Positions 7,625-15,793 are shown, counted from the first letter of the stretch. The stretch: DNA of 34,758 bases from an uncultured Paracoccus sp. (GCF_937873615.1 NZ_CALMYP010000053.1:1-34758), one strand, 5' to 3'. The notes: a model not told the origin generated them from the sequence alone. Program-made: numbers and translations.

Positions 7625-8514
7625 GCGGCGGCCCTTTCCTCGATCATCCCGGCGGGTGCGGTTTTCATGAGCCAGTCGGCGGCCTTCTGGGCCTCGGTCG
7701 CGGCCTTGAAGATCATCCGCTTGTCGTCTTTCAGCGCCCGCAACCATGATGCGACATAAGCCGCAGACTGCCCGAAATCAGGCGTCAGGCCGAGTTGCGC
7801 GCAAACCATGACCTGCCCCAATTCGGCGCAAAGTTCCTCGAACGCATAAGCTGCCCGGTCGCTGAACCGGCTGAAGCGGTCCAGCCGGTGCCCTGCGCCG
7901 CTGGCATGGCAATATTCATGGGCGAGGGTGGCATAATATCCGCCCGCATCGTGAAAGGTCGAAACCGGCGGCATATGCACGAAATCCCCTGCGATATCGT
8001 AATAGGCGCGCGGATCGTCGCTGGTGCGGCGTTCGATGCCGGTCGCGTCAAAGAATGCCTCAAGCGCCGGATCTGCCTCGGTGCCGAGATCGCGGGGTTC
8101 CTCGATGGGTGCACCATGATAGGCTTCGGGCAATCCGTCGATCTGGTCGGCGTTGAACACCCGGTAGGACTTGGCATAGCCAATGGTCTTTTCCTCGCCG
8201 GTCTCGGGGTCTTCACGGTCCACGGTGCCATATTTGACGACGATGGCGGATTTCTCGCCCTTGCGGACCTGTCCGCCAGCCTCCTGCGCCTGCCGATAAG
8301 TGAACCAGTAGGGGCTGCGGAAACCCTTTTCGGCCGCCTCTGACCACAGCATCAGAATGTTGATGCCCCGGTACGACTCGCCGGTGCTGCGCCGGGGGAA
8401 GGGAATGCCGCCAGCATCGCCGGTCCAGGGCTTGCGCCATGCCGGCGTGCCCGCCTCGATGCTGGCAATGATCTGATCGGTGACATGCTGATAGATATCG
8501 AACTTCGCTGCCAT
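7621..8514 (-). CDS. ardC: ArdC-type antirestriction protein
   Basis: ArdC proteins bind single-stranded DNA and protect incoming conjugative DNA from host restriction. The start at 8514 has a perfect AGGAGG five bases upstream and gives 297 residues, the usual family length. The N-terminal ssDNA-binding domain begins FDIYQHVTDQIIASIEAGTP and includes SYRGINILMLW and FTYRQAQEAGGQVRKGEKSA. The C-terminal metallopeptidase-like domain has HEYCH (199-203) and EELCAEL (~226-232) as likely metal ligands. It heads a three-gene leftward operon and is immediately preceded by repeat R1. Its location next to the transfer genes fits a leading-region antirestriction gene. Confidence 0.93.
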   Translation of the reverse strand: MAAKFDIYQHVTDQIIASIEAGTPAWRKPWTGDAGGIPFPRRSTGESYRGINILMLWSEAAEKGFRSPYWFTYRQAQEAGGQVRKGEKSAIVVKYGTVDREDPETGEEKTIGYAKSYRVFNADQIDGLPEAYHGAPIEEPRDLGTEADPALEAFFDATGIERRTSDDPRAYYDIAGDFVHMPPVSTFHDAGGYYATLAHEYCHASGAGHRLDRFSRFSDRAAYAFEELCAELGQVMVCAQLGLTPDFGQSAAYVASWLRALKDDKRMIFKAATEAQKAADWLMKTAPAGMIEERAAA

Positions 8515-8525
8515 GTCGGCCTCCT

Positions 8526-8903
8526 TTGCGACGGGCGGCGCGGGCTTGGTGCCTGCTTTCCGCCGATGGGCGAGACCTCTCTGCTTGTCGTCGAAAGGCC
8601 CCATGCCTTTCGGACGGCAAAGCGGGGAGGGCGCAGCCCTGCCCGCGGCCGGGGGGATGACTGTCACGGGGTCGGGAAGGCGGGGTGGTGCGGCCCGCAG
8701 GCGCAGCCGAGGACACGGCCCGCCTGGACGACGACGCGCGGCACGCGCGGCGCTGGCCCCTTGACCGGCATCCCGCCGGATGCGTGGCGGACAAAGGAAA
8801 AGGAAACATCGTCGGGGCGGGGGTGAGCGCGGGCGCAGCCCGCGTCGATCCTCCGGCACGCCCTCAGCCGGTCTTGGCCCGCGCCCTCGCGCGGGCCGCA
8901 GAT
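8526..8903 (-). repeat. Repeat R1: ~378-bp leader repeat before ardC
   Basis: First of four near-identical copies (R1-R4). It fills the whole gap between the stop of the upstream gene and the ardC ribosome site. It contains short hairpins: CGAAAGGC/GCCTTTCG (8592-8612), AGGGC-GCA-GCCCT (8628-8640), CGCGGGC-GCA-GCCCGCG (8828-8844) and GGCCCGCG/CGCGGGCC (8876-8897). Open frames cross it on both strands, but no copy has a ribosome site for them. It is best read as a regulatory leader. Confidence 0.92.
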
Positions 8904-8909
8904 CTGTTC

Positions 8910-9218
8910 TCAATTCGGTGCGTTGGCCAATGGGCGCATGTCAGGCGTCCACGGCAGGGGCGGCCACAGGCGTCCATTATAGCTGATGCGGGCGAGATGC
9001 TGTCCCGCGTCGTCGTAAACCTCGCCGCACCCGAACTGCGACGCCCCAAGACCACTCACATTCCGGGCAGCGACGTAGGCGCGCTGACAATCCTCAAGGC
9101 TGGTGAACCCGCGCAGCCAGTAAGTGCCGGGTGCGGCGTCTTCGCGCCCGGCGTCGATCTCATAGCGCACCCTGAACCGGGTGCGCGCGGTGATCTGGTA
9201 ATCTGTCGGCAAAGTCAT
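8910..9218 (-). CDS. Hypothetical protein, 102 aa
   Basis: I do not recognise this family. The start codon overlaps the stop of the upstream gene (TGATG), which points to translational coupling. The sequence has alternating hydrophobic strands (YQITARTRFRVRYEI, GTYWLRGFTSLEDC) and a segment rich in Gly/Tyr/Trp near the end. It looks like a small alpha/beta domain without signal peptide or membrane helix. It is the last of three leftward genes (9983-10291, 9218-9979, this one) headed by repeat R2, and R1 begins just after its stop. Confidence 0.75.
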   Translation of the reverse strand: MTLPTDYQITARTRFRVRYEIDAGREDAAPGTYWLRGFTSLEDCQRAYVAARNVSGLGASQFGCGEVYDDAGQHLARISYNGRLWPPLPWTPDMRPLANAPN

Positions 9219-9979
9219 CAGGCCCGCGCCTCCATCAATGCCCGCACCGCTGTCAGATGATCGGGATGATCTGCGCCCCAGACCTCGGCTGCCCGGACGG
9301 CCTTGGGATGTGCGCGCGCTTCGGCCTCGGACATGGCAAATGGCTCTAGCCGATAGACACGGCAGGGCAGGAATACGTCCACGCCGCGTCCGGCTCCGGC
9401 ACGGTTATGCGAGAAAAACCAGAACTTGCCGCGACGGATCTCGCCGGTGTCCTTGAAATACTCCCAGAGCTGCGCGCGGTTGAGACTGCCGGAAAAGCTG
9501 GAATTTCCGCATCTGGTGACGTGAAAGCTCCCGCCATGCGTCGTCTGCATGCCGTGCCCTTGCGGCCAGGCGTAGCTGCATCGCTCAAGGCTGCCATCCG
9601 GCATGATGACGAAATCCCCGACGCGCGGTTTTCCGGTCATCGTTTCGCGTGCGGCCTCGGTCTCAGCAGCGATCAGCGTGTTGATCTCGTCCAGATGGCT
9701 GTTGTCCTCCGCCGGACCGATCAACCCGGCGTCGATCAGGTGACGCACGATCATCAGCTTGCAGCCATATTCCGTCACATGCGAGAACCGCCCGCCTGCG
9801 CCCTCGATGGCACCCAGATCATAAATCCACGGATCATGGCCCGGCTCACTGACGGGCCAGTAACGGCAGACGATATCCGCCCCCCATCCGTTCATGGCAA
9901 AGCGGGCGACGGTGCTGCCGTCAGGTTGCGCCTCGAAGCTGAGGCGCGGATGGTTGAACAGTTCATAGCGGGCGGTCAT
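9218..9979 (-). CDS. Hypothetical protein, 253 aa
   Basis: A conserved-looking soluble protein of unknown function. It is rich in aromatic residues, with many glycines (MNGWGADIVCRYWPVSEPGH, FSHVTEYGCKLMIVRHLIDA). It has a basic, strand-rich middle (GKFWFFSHNRAGAGRGVDVF) and a helical C-terminus with AEVWGADHPDHLTAVRALME. A lone GDFVIMPDGSLERCSYAWPQ segment resembles small beta-barrel folds but matches no domain I can name. It starts 3 bases after the preceding gene's stop, with GGAGGG inside that gene. It belongs to an R2-headed operon in the oriT-proximal island. Confidence 0.75.
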   Translation of the reverse strand: MTARYELFNHPRLSFEAQPDGSTVARFAMNGWGADIVCRYWPVSEPGHDPWIYDLGAIEGAGGRFSHVTEYGCKLMIVRHLIDAGLIGPAEDNSHLDEINTLIAAETEAARETMTGKPRVGDFVIMPDGSLERCSYAWPQGHGMQTTHGGSFHVTRCGNSSFSGSLNRAQLWEYFKDTGEIRRGKFWFFSHNRAGAGRGVDVFLPCRVYRLEPFAMSEAEARAHPKAVRAAEVWGADHPDHLTAVRALMEARA

Positions 9980-9982
9980 GGC

Positions 9983-10291
9983 TCAAGCCCTCCGCGCGTT
10001 GGATCTGGCGACGGTCCCGACCTCGGGAGCATCCAGAAGCCAGGCATCCGAAAGCGGGAATTGCCGGTTGGTGCGCAGGTTGCGGACCAGTGCCATATGG
10101 CCGCCAGCGATGCGGCGGGTGGTGAAGCGGCCCCGCTCATAGGTGGCGTATTCGCGCGGAATCCACGCCTCGACGCGCACCGTGACCCCGCGAACCATGA
10201 GGATCGCACCGACACAGATCGTGCCAATTTTGCGGACGCTGCCACCGATCGTCTCGATCCGGTGACGCTGCGGGTTATACTGGCGAAGCAT
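9983..10291 (-). CDS. Hypothetical basic protein, 102 aa
   Basis: The start at 10291 is well supported by AAGGAGAG seven bases upstream. The protein is basic, with 17 arginines or lysines by eye, and beta-rich (GTICVGAILMVRGVTVRVEA), and ends in a basic tail. This is the size and charge of a small nucleic-acid-binding or inhibitor protein, but I recognise no family. It is the first gene after repeat R2 and so the direct downstream target of that leader. Confidence 0.7.
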   Translation of the reverse strand: MLRQYNPQRHRIETIGGSVRKIGTICVGAILMVRGVTVRVEAWIPREYATYERGRFTTRRIAGGHMALVRNLRTNRQFPLSDAWLLDAPEVGTVARSNARRA

Positions 10292-10304
10292 TCAGACTCT
10301 CCTT

Positions 10305-10682
10305 TTGCGACGGGCGGGACGGGCTTGGTGCCTGCTTTCCGCCGATGGGCGAGACCTCTCTGCGTGTCGTCGAAAGGCCCCATGCCTTTCGGACGGCAAA
10401 GCGGGGAGGGCGTAGCCCTGCCCGCGGCCGGGGGGATGACTGTCACGGGGTCGGGAAGGCGGGGTGGTGCGGCCCGCAGGCGCAGCCGAGGACACGGCCC
10501 GCCTGGACGACGACGCGCGGCACGCGCGGCGCTGGCCCCTTGACCGGCATCCAACCGGATGCGTGGCGGACAAAGGGAAAGGAAAGATCGCCGGGGCGGG
10601 GGTGAGCGCGGGCGCAGCCCGCGTCGATCCCCCGGCACGTCCTCAGCTGGTCTTGGCACGCGCCCTAGCGCGGGCCGCAGAT
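10305..10682 (-). repeat. Repeat R2: leader repeat before the 9.2-10.3 kb operon
   Basis: Second copy of the ~378-bp repeat, in the same orientation as R1 and the same distance from the downstream start. It differs from R1 by scattered substitutions, including changes in the promoter-distal hairpin (GGCACGCG in place of GGCCCGCG). The 10683-10804 gap beyond it holds no gene I can support. Confidence 0.92.
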
Positions 10683-10804
10683 TTGCTGCTGGATCAATGA
10701 TGAGGTGGTCGGCTATGCGGGACCAAGCGGAAGTTTGCCGCAGCGCAAAATACGCCAGAGTCCGACGGTCTCTTTTGCTGCGGCGGACCTCACGAGCAGT
10801 ATCG

Positions 10805-11743
10805 TTATTCCGAGAGGAAAGCTGCGATCATGGGGCCGACGGTGTCGGGTGTTTCCCAGAACATGTTATGCCCGTATCCTTCGAAGGTTTCGTGGCGCGC
10901 TTTCGGAAGGATTTGCTTGACCAGTTCCTGGGAGGCTTCTCCGAACAACCCGTCCTCGTCCCCCCAGAGGATGAGCGTCGGCGCTTCGATCCGCTCTGCA
11001 TAAGGCGACCAATCTGTCATCGTCAGACCCTCGAGAACGCCCGTCCAGACGTGCTTCGGCGTCGCCGCGCTTTCTGCGCGCTCACGGTCGATGAAGTCGG
11101 CAGGGACAGGATTCGGGTTCCAATACCAGTCCTTCATGAACTGGCTATCGGGGTCCAGCGTCTCCGGGAGTTGCGGAACATTCTCCCAGAGCCAATCGCC
11201 CGCAGCCTCGGGCGTGGTGGCCGCAGTGCTGATCAGAACGAGCCTGTCGACCATGTCCGGATGTTGCGCCGCGAAGAGGGCGGCAGTCATCGACCCGAGC
11301 GAATGACCCACGATATCCGCCGTTTCAATCTCCTGCGCGACCATGAAGCGCTCGAGGTCATGGCTGAAATCCATGAGGGTGTAGCAGCATTCTGGAGCGG
11401 CAGATTCACCGTGTCCGCGCAGGTCGACGGCATAGATATGACGATCCGCCAGTTCGGGCGCGAGAAGAGACCAGCTCCGGCTATTGTCGGTGTAGCCGTG
11501 TATCAAGACCAACGGGTCTCCCTCCGTGTTGCCCATCTCGACATACCCGATGGTCTGCCCCGACGGCAGCGTGGCCGTCTGCCGCGCGCTATCCCATTCG
11601 TCCTGAGACGGTATGGCAATCGTTTCGGCGGACGCCGCGCCAACGCCGAATGCTGCCACGAATGCGACAGTTGTCACTGCAACAATCTGCGACCGTGTCA
11701 GGACGGAAGATCTCGAAGAAGCGTTGTGCATTGGGTTCCTCAT
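10805..11743 (-). CDS. Exported alpha/beta-hydrolase
   Basis: A 312-residue alpha/beta-hydrolase with an N-terminal signal peptide: basic start, hydrophobic core IVAVTTVAFVAAFGVGAAS, and a likely cut after ASA. Mature-domain motifs are the oxyanion turn HGYTDN, the nucleophile elbow GHSLGS (Ser), an Asp in LILWGDEDGLF and a His in GYGHNMFWE, so the catalytic triad is complete. It should hydrolyse a small ester, lactone, amide or haloalkane in the periplasm or outside the cell; the substrate cannot be read from sequence. A second Met four codons in is an alternative start. It has no functional link to its neighbours. A lactonase acting on acyl-homoserine lactones is conceivable given the LuxI 16 kb away, but nothing in the sequence shows this. 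Confidence 0.88.
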   Translation of the reverse strand: MRNPMHNASSRSSVLTRSQIVAVTTVAFVAAFGVGAASAETIAIPSQDEWDSARQTATLPSGQTIGYVEMGNTEGDPLVLIHGYTDNSRSWSLLAPELADRHIYAVDLRGHGESAAPECCYTLMDFSHDLERFMVAQEIETADIVGHSLGSMTAALFAAQHPDMVDRLVLISTAATTPEAAGDWLWENVPQLPETLDPDSQFMKDWYWNPNPVPADFIDRERAESAATPKHVWTGVLEGLTMTDWSPYAERIEAPTLILWGDEDGLFGEASQELVKQILPKARHETFEGYGHNMFWETPDTVGPMIAAFLSE

Positions 11744-12106
11744 CACGACTGAATTCCGCCGAAGCCATAGCAGACGGCAGGAGACATCAGCAACGCCGCC
11801 GATCGCGCGCGCTTCAGCGGCGTTCGGCGCAATTTTGCGGCCCTCAGACGTCCATTGCCGACGGGGGACCGCAGCTCGACTGGCTGCCGTGCGCTTTTGA
11901 GCATGAGAGCATCGCGGGTGTGACAAGAACGTCAGTATCGTAGGAACGACGAGCTGCCGGCGATCGCTGCGGTTAGCTCGCGCACGCGCGTGCTGCGGAC
12001 GCGAAGAACATCACCGACTGCACGATCGGTTTGGGCTCATCGCGTCGTTCTGCCGATCGGATTTTCCCCGAAACGATCCCCAGAAATTGTGGATAAGTCC
12101 GCTGAC

Positions 12107-12157
12107 AAAGAAAGGGGCCGCCCGAGGGCGGCCCAGTTGAACCTTCGTCGCAGAAGG
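12107..12157 (-). terminator. Double-hairpin terminator after the methylase-like gene
   Basis: Read on the minus strand, a small hairpin (CCTTC...GAAGG, 12142-12157) is followed by a strong one, GGGCCGCC-N4-GGCGGCCC (12115-12134), and then CTTTCTTTG. The same small hairpin in the same context recurs at 17.8 kb. The remaining gene-free stretch (11744-12106) shows no feature I can support. Confidence 0.8.
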
Positions 12158-12236
12158 AATTGAACAATAGAGAAACGAATGCCAAAAAATATTCAGCAGG
12201 ATCGAGCGTAAGCGGCTGATCTGCCTGCGTCAATCG

Positions 12237-13025
12237 TCATTGCCAGACGGCGCGTGCGGCGGCCGGCGCCGGGCTGCGTAGCAGCTCGCGGCGCATCGCT
12301 TGCGCGGCCTTTTCGGCTTCCGCCGCCTGCCGTTCGGCCTCGCGCTGTTTGGCAAAAGGGTGGCCGTTCAGCGCATGGAACACAGGCGCGGCGGGGGTGA
12401 ATGCCTGATCGTAGGTTTCGAGTGACAGGCTGTTGCCGTTGATCACGCGGCCGGCGACGCCACGCGCGGCGATCTGGACATAGGCCATGTGGAACGTGGC
12501 GCGGGCCAGCTCCACGGCCTCTACCCAGATTTGCCGGGCCGGATCAAAACCCTGTTCCTCGATCACATCGGCGACGGCCAGCACCATTCCGCCCGCGCCA
12601 GCGGCGGGTTCCGAGATGGTGATGAAGCCCTGCGCCTCGATCCGGGCCGAAACATCGCCAAGAGACATTTCGGCCATCATGCGGCTGACCTCGTAGGGGG
12701 TGAAGAACTGACCCAGGCGGGCATCGAGCGCGCCGATCTCGGCCGCGACCTGGCCGAAGAAATCGACGCTCCCGGCGGCGATGGTCTGCAAGGCCAGCGC
12801 CATCATGTCCGGCATCCGGCGCACATCGTCCTTGTTCGGGAACATCCCGACACAGGACATGTATTCGGCCTCCAGCCGGTCGCGCTGCTCTGCAAAGGGC
12901 GAGGCGCGCTTTGCCAGGGCGCAATACGCCATTTCGCAGAAGATGCGGAAGATCTCGGTGCGGGTCTTCGAGCGGTCGAAGCTGTCGAGCGCACGCAGAA
13001 AATCGGTCACGGCGGGATGGGCCAT
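12237..13025 (-). CDS. N6-adenine-methyltransferase-like protein lacking the catalytic motif
   Basis: It has 262 residues and resembles the core of HsdM/N-6 DNA methylases. GQFFTPYEVSRMMAEM is the pre-motif helix, and SEPAAGAGGMVLAVADVI is motif I for S-adenosylmethionine binding. A motif-II-like acidic turn, VEAVELARATFHMAYVQIA, and NGNSLS follow. Where NPPF/NPPY (motif IV, needed for base flipping and catalysis) should come, the sequence reads FHALNGHPFAKQ. The C-terminus is a charged helix. It may therefore bind the cofactor and DNA or methylase subunits without methylating, for example as a decoy or antirestriction factor. Start chosen at 13025. It ends a five-gene leftward run headed by R3. 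Confidence 0.8.
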   Translation of the reverse strand: MAHPAVTDFLRALDSFDRSKTRTEIFRIFCEMAYCALAKRASPFAEQRDRLEAEYMSCVGMFPNKDDVRRMPDMMALALQTIAAGSVDFFGQVAAEIGALDARLGQFFTPYEVSRMMAEMSLGDVSARIEAQGFITISEPAAGAGGMVLAVADVIEEQGFDPARQIWVEAVELARATFHMAYVQIAARGVAGRVINGNSLSLETYDQAFTPAAPVFHALNGHPFAKQREAERQAAEAEKAAQAMRRELLRSPAPAAARAVWQ

Positions 13026-13054
13026 GTCTGAATCCTTGGGCAATGGGGCAGGGC

Positions 13055-13074
13055 GCCGCGCCCGAAGGCGCGGC
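13055..13074 (-). terminator. Intercistronic hairpin GCCGCGCC/GGCGCGGC
   Basis: A perfect eight-base-pair stem with CGAA loop lies just past the stop of the 106-residue gene. No U-run follows, so it may be an RNA-stabilising or REP-like element rather than a terminator. Confidence 0.55.
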
Positions 13075-13081
13075 CTCGGGC

Positions 13082-13402
13082 TTACTGGTCGCGGGCGGTG
13101 CTCAGAGAGAGCATGATCGCTGTTTTGTTGGCGGCCACGTCGTTGCGGATCTGCTCGTAGGGCTTTGTCCAATCAACGGAGACTTGCAGCAGGGCATCCA
13201 TGATGGCGAATGCGCCTTGCCGGGTTCGACGATCACCGCCCCTGCCGCCGCCGATGCTCATGCCGGATGCGACATGAACCACTTGCCAGCGTTTATGCAG
13301 CTTGAAAACGCCCAGCCCTGCGCGACAATAGGCCGTCACGCTCCTGTCGCCATAGATGCTGTTCGGGATGGTGATCATCTGTTGGGAATGGGTCATGGTC
13401 AT
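13082..13402 (-). CDS. Hypothetical protein, 106 aa
   Basis: Unrecognised. It starts at 13402 (MTMTHSQQMITIPNSIYGDR); a second ATG two codons later is equally possible because no strong ribosome site is visible. The first half is strand-rich (TAYCRAGLGVFKLHKRWQVV). A glycine/arginine loop GGGRGGDRRTRQG follows, then a helical C-terminus. The loop could contact nucleic acid. It lies between two similar GC-rich intercistronic hairpins, in the R3-headed gene run. Confidence 0.65.
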   Translation of the reverse strand: MTMTHSQQMITIPNSIYGDRSVTAYCRAGLGVFKLHKRWQVVHVASGMSIGGGRGGDRRTRQGAFAIMDALLQVSVDWTKPYEQIRNDVAANKTAIMLSLSTARDQ

Positions 13403-13438
13403 ACCGTGGTCATTTGAGTGGGGACGGGTTGCTTCAAG

Positions 13439-13462
13439 GCGCCGCGCCCGCTGGCGCGGCGC
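13439..13462 (-). terminator. Intercistronic hairpin GCGCCGCGCC/GGCGCGGCGC
   Basis: A perfect ten-base-pair stem with CGCT loop sits between the genes at 13470 and 13402. Its core sequence matches the hairpin at 13055-13074. No U-run is present. Confidence 0.55.
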
Positions 13463-13469
13463 AGGACGG

Positions 13470-14072
13470 TCAGATGCGGGACCAGTCCCGCGACATGACG
13501 CGGCTGATGCGGCAATCTGCGCCGGTCTCGATGCAGGTGAAGAAGGTGGTCGCGCGGTTCGCCCCGGCGAAACGCTCCTTCTTGACGCGGAAGGTGCGGC
13601 CCTCGGTGCCATCGCTGAACCGCAACGGCTCGGCAAAGCGGATCACGTCGCCGGGCTTCAGACGGCGGCCAGTTCGGGCGGCGTGTTTGCGGCACCGCTG
13701 CCGCCAGTCCCGCGCGTATTCATGTGTGGTGGGGGACAACAGGTCGAGGAGCTTTGCCGGGGCGTCGCATTCGACCGGACCGGCGGTTTCGTCCATGTCC
13801 TTGTAGCCCCAGCCGCCGCCTTCCCGGCGGGTCAGGAACACGGCCGCGAAGGTATAGCCGCCCGTGGCGTCGGTCTCGAAACTGCCGCTGGCATCGGTGC
13901 CGCTCACCAGTCGCCCGGTCGCGGGCTCGCTGCGCACGGCGACATACCAGACGGACCCCTTGCGGCTGATGAGGACGGGGAAACCCCGTCCTTCCTCGTT
14001 GTCCCATGTGCAGAGGCGCGCAATTTCGTCGCGGATGCAGGCGGGGGTGTGGTTATAGACCAGCCAGCCCAT
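13470..14072 (-). CDS. Conserved accessory protein, 200 aa (resembles DUF6927-type plasmid proteins)
   Basis: The ATG at 14072 follows the previous stop by one base and has GGAGGGG upstream; the longer frame to 14102 is not needed. The N-terminus MGWLVYNHTPACIRDEIARL and the central GYKDMDETAGP...ECDAP...LLDLLSPT signature, plus DWRQRCRKH and a beta-barrel-like LKPGDVIRFAEPLRFSDGTE, recall a family of alphaproteobacterial plasmid proteins I remember as DUF6927. That name is from memory and unverified. Function is unknown. The C-terminal part looks like a small SH3-like barrel. It is a member of the R3-headed operon. Confidence 0.8.
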   Translation of the reverse strand: MGWLVYNHTPACIRDEIARLCTWDNEEGRGFPVLISRKGSVWYVAVRSEPATGRLVSGTDASGSFETDATGGYTFAAVFLTRREGGGWGYKDMDETAGPVECDAPAKLLDLLSPTTHEYARDWRQRCRKHAARTGRRLKPGDVIRFAEPLRFSDGTEGRTFRVKKERFAGANRATTFFTCIETGADCRISRVMSRDWSRI

Positions 14073-14073
14073 A

Positions 14074-14703
14074 TCAGCCCCTCCGCTTTTCGATTGCGGC
14101 AAGGATTTGCTCGCGCAGATAGGTCAGGGGATGGGCGTCAAAATCATCCTCGCGGAAGTGTTCCGGGTCGTCATAGCCGGGGATTTCGTCGTGGATGCGC
14201 TCGGCCAGCAGGTCCACCAGATCGGGCAGGCGGGTATTGGCATACGCATGGCAAAGATCGCGATACTCGACCAGCTCGCCGGTCAGGTCCACGATGCGAG
14301 CAAGGGCTTCGCCGATATCGTCCGACGCCGCGTCATGGACGATCTGCCATTCCTGCGCCTCGCGATGAAACCCATAGACCGACCAGAACGCATGTTCGCC
14401 GGGATCGCAGACCTCGATGCTGCCGCCCATGTCGCGGACGGGCGAGACACAGAAGCCGGAAAAGTCGAAGACGGTGGTGCCGGACGGCAACCCGTTCCAG
14501 TCCTGCGCCAGCGCGGCTTCATCAATGCGCTGGCCCGCCCCCAGATACTGAACGGCGCTGACCCATTTGGCCTTCACCTGCGCCTTCTCGCGCAACTCAT
14601 CGAGGGTGAATGTGCCGAGATATTCCCCGGTCACATCGAATGCGGCCCAAAGATTGAGCCAGCGGCCTTCGTTCCGGGTCAGCTTGTCAAAATTGCGTAG
14701 CAT
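14074..14703 (-). CDS. Hypothetical acidic protein, 209 aa
   Basis: First gene after repeat R3. The start at 14703 is preceded by GAAGGA at nine bases, a ribosome site shared with the R4 copy. The protein is acidic and Trp-rich (RWLNLWAAFDVTGEYLGTFT, EVCDPGEHAFWSVYGFHREA). It has a helical second half ending LTYLREQILAAIEKRRG. It shows no metal motif, signal or membrane segment. I do not recognise a family. Acidic soluble proteins in leading regions are sometimes DNA mimics, but the charge pattern here is only moderately acidic. Confidence 0.75.
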   Translation of the reverse strand: MLRNFDKLTRNEGRWLNLWAAFDVTGEYLGTFTLDELREKAQVKAKWVSAVQYLGAGQRIDEAALAQDWNGLPSGTTVFDFSGFCVSPVRDMGGSIEVCDPGEHAFWSVYGFHREAQEWQIVHDAASDDIGEALARIVDLTGELVEYRDLCHAYANTRLPDLVDLLAERIHDEIPGYDDPEHFREDDFDAHPLTYLREQILAAIEKRRG

Positions 14704-14720
14704 CTCGCATCGTCCTTCTC

Positions 14721-15097
14721 TTGCGACGGGCGGTGCGGGCTTGGTGCCTGCTTTCCGCCGATGGGCGAGACCTCTCTGCTTGTCGTCGAAAGGCCCCATG
14801 CCTTTCGGACGGCAAAGCGGGGAGGGCGCAGCCCTGCCCGCGGCCGGGGGGATGACTGTCACGGGGTCGGGAAGGCGGGGTGGTGCGGCCCGCAGGCGCA
14901 GCCGAGGACACGGCCCGCCTGGACGACGACGCGCGGCTCGCGCGGCGCTTGCCCCTTGACCGGCAGCCCCCCCGGATGCGTGGCGGACAAGGGAAATGGA
15001 AACATCGTCGGGACGGGGGTGAGCGCGGGCGCGGCCCGCGTCGATCCCCCGACACGTCCTCAGCCCATCATGGCCCGCGCCTTCGCGCGGGCCGCGA
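14721..15097 (-). repeat. Repeat R3: leader repeat before the 12.2-14.7 kb operon
   Basis: Third copy, in the same orientation. It shares an extra dozen bases with R4 on the gene-proximal side (GCATCGTCCTTCTC), including the ribosome site, so R3 and R4 are the closest pair. Confidence 0.92.
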
Positions 15098-15149
15098 ATG
15101 ATCTGTCTGGCCGCAGGCCGTCGCGGCAGCGACTGGATGGAACGGCGAA

Positions 15150-15169
15150 GGGGCGGCTTTCGCCGCCCC
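15150..15169 (-). terminator. Strong hairpin after the 63-aa gene
   Basis: The stem GGGGCGGC-TTTC-GCCGCCCC is extended on both sides by AACGGC/GCCGTT with one small interruption. It lies 8 bases past the stop at 15177. No long U-run is present. Confidence 0.65.
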
Positions 15170-15176
15170 CTTGCCG

Positions 15177-15368
15177 TTACTCCTGGTCGTCCGACCGCTT
15201 GGGGAAGGCGACCATATCCACGCCGGGGAACATGTTGTGGCGGACCTGGATCGAGGTGATCTCGCCGACGGGGTTGCGGTTGATGAAGAGGACACCGCAG
15301 TCGTCCCAGAAATTCTTGCCGTCCTTCTCGCCGGTTTTGACCTTGAGCTTCATGTTTTCGGTGGCCAT
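15177..15368 (-). CDS. Small hypothetical protein, 63 aa
   Basis: The ATG at 15368 has AGGAAAGGA about seven bases upstream, a clear ribosome site. The protein begins MATENMKLKVKTGEKDGKNF and continues with WDDCGVLFINRNPVGEIT and a beta-like SIQVRHNMFPGVDMVAF. The layout suggests a small beta-barrel or cold-shock-like fold, which might bind single-stranded nucleic acid, but I see no diagnostic RNP motif. It is monocistronic, with a strong hairpin behind it. Upstream (15369-15793) no gene is supported. Confidence 0.75.
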   Translation of the reverse strand: MATENMKLKVKTGEKDGKNFWDDCGVLFINRNPVGEITSIQVRHNMFPGVDMVAFPKRSDDQE

Positions 15369-15793
15369 TGGATTTTCCTTTCCTGCCTGGCGTTTCGATG
15401 AAACCCCTGCGGACAGGGCAGAAAGAGCGGCTGTCAAAGGCGAATTTGGTTCGCGAGGAATGGCCGCAGGCCAGGGGAAATTCGTCGTTGAAGGCCGAAG
15501 GCCGTCAGCCGCGCTGCCCTGTCATGTTTCATCGGGAAGAAACGCCCCTTGCAGGACAGGACCAACCGGCCACGGAGCCAAGCGATCGACGAACCGGCAA
15601 CGGGAAGGATGGCAAGGGCTGGGGATGTGCATGTCGTGTCCGGACCAACCGCAGCGCCTATGGTCTCGCCCGAAACCGCCCCCGCCGTTTCTGTTCCCGG
15701 CAGGACGCTCGCGTGCGGGACGGTGAATGACCGGGTTTGGCAGGGGCGTCGGAAGCCTGCCCGATGATCCGGTTATGCGCGACGGCTGAAGGC

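Noticed and set aside
8485-8826. A rightward ORF (starting MGETSLLVVERP) present in all four R repeats
   Set aside because: Conservation follows from the DNA repeat itself. No ribosome site is present, ends differ between copies, and the composition is typical of GC-rich non-coding frames.
11973-12233. Leftward 86-codon frame after the methylase-like gene
   Set aside because: It begins with a non-ATG codon without ribosome site and runs through the double-hairpin terminator.
14704-14862. N-terminal extension of the 209-aa gene into repeat R3
   Set aside because: The frame is open by chance through the repeat. The start at 14703 has a ribosome site, and the analogous genes behind R1, R2 and R4 begin at the repeat edge.
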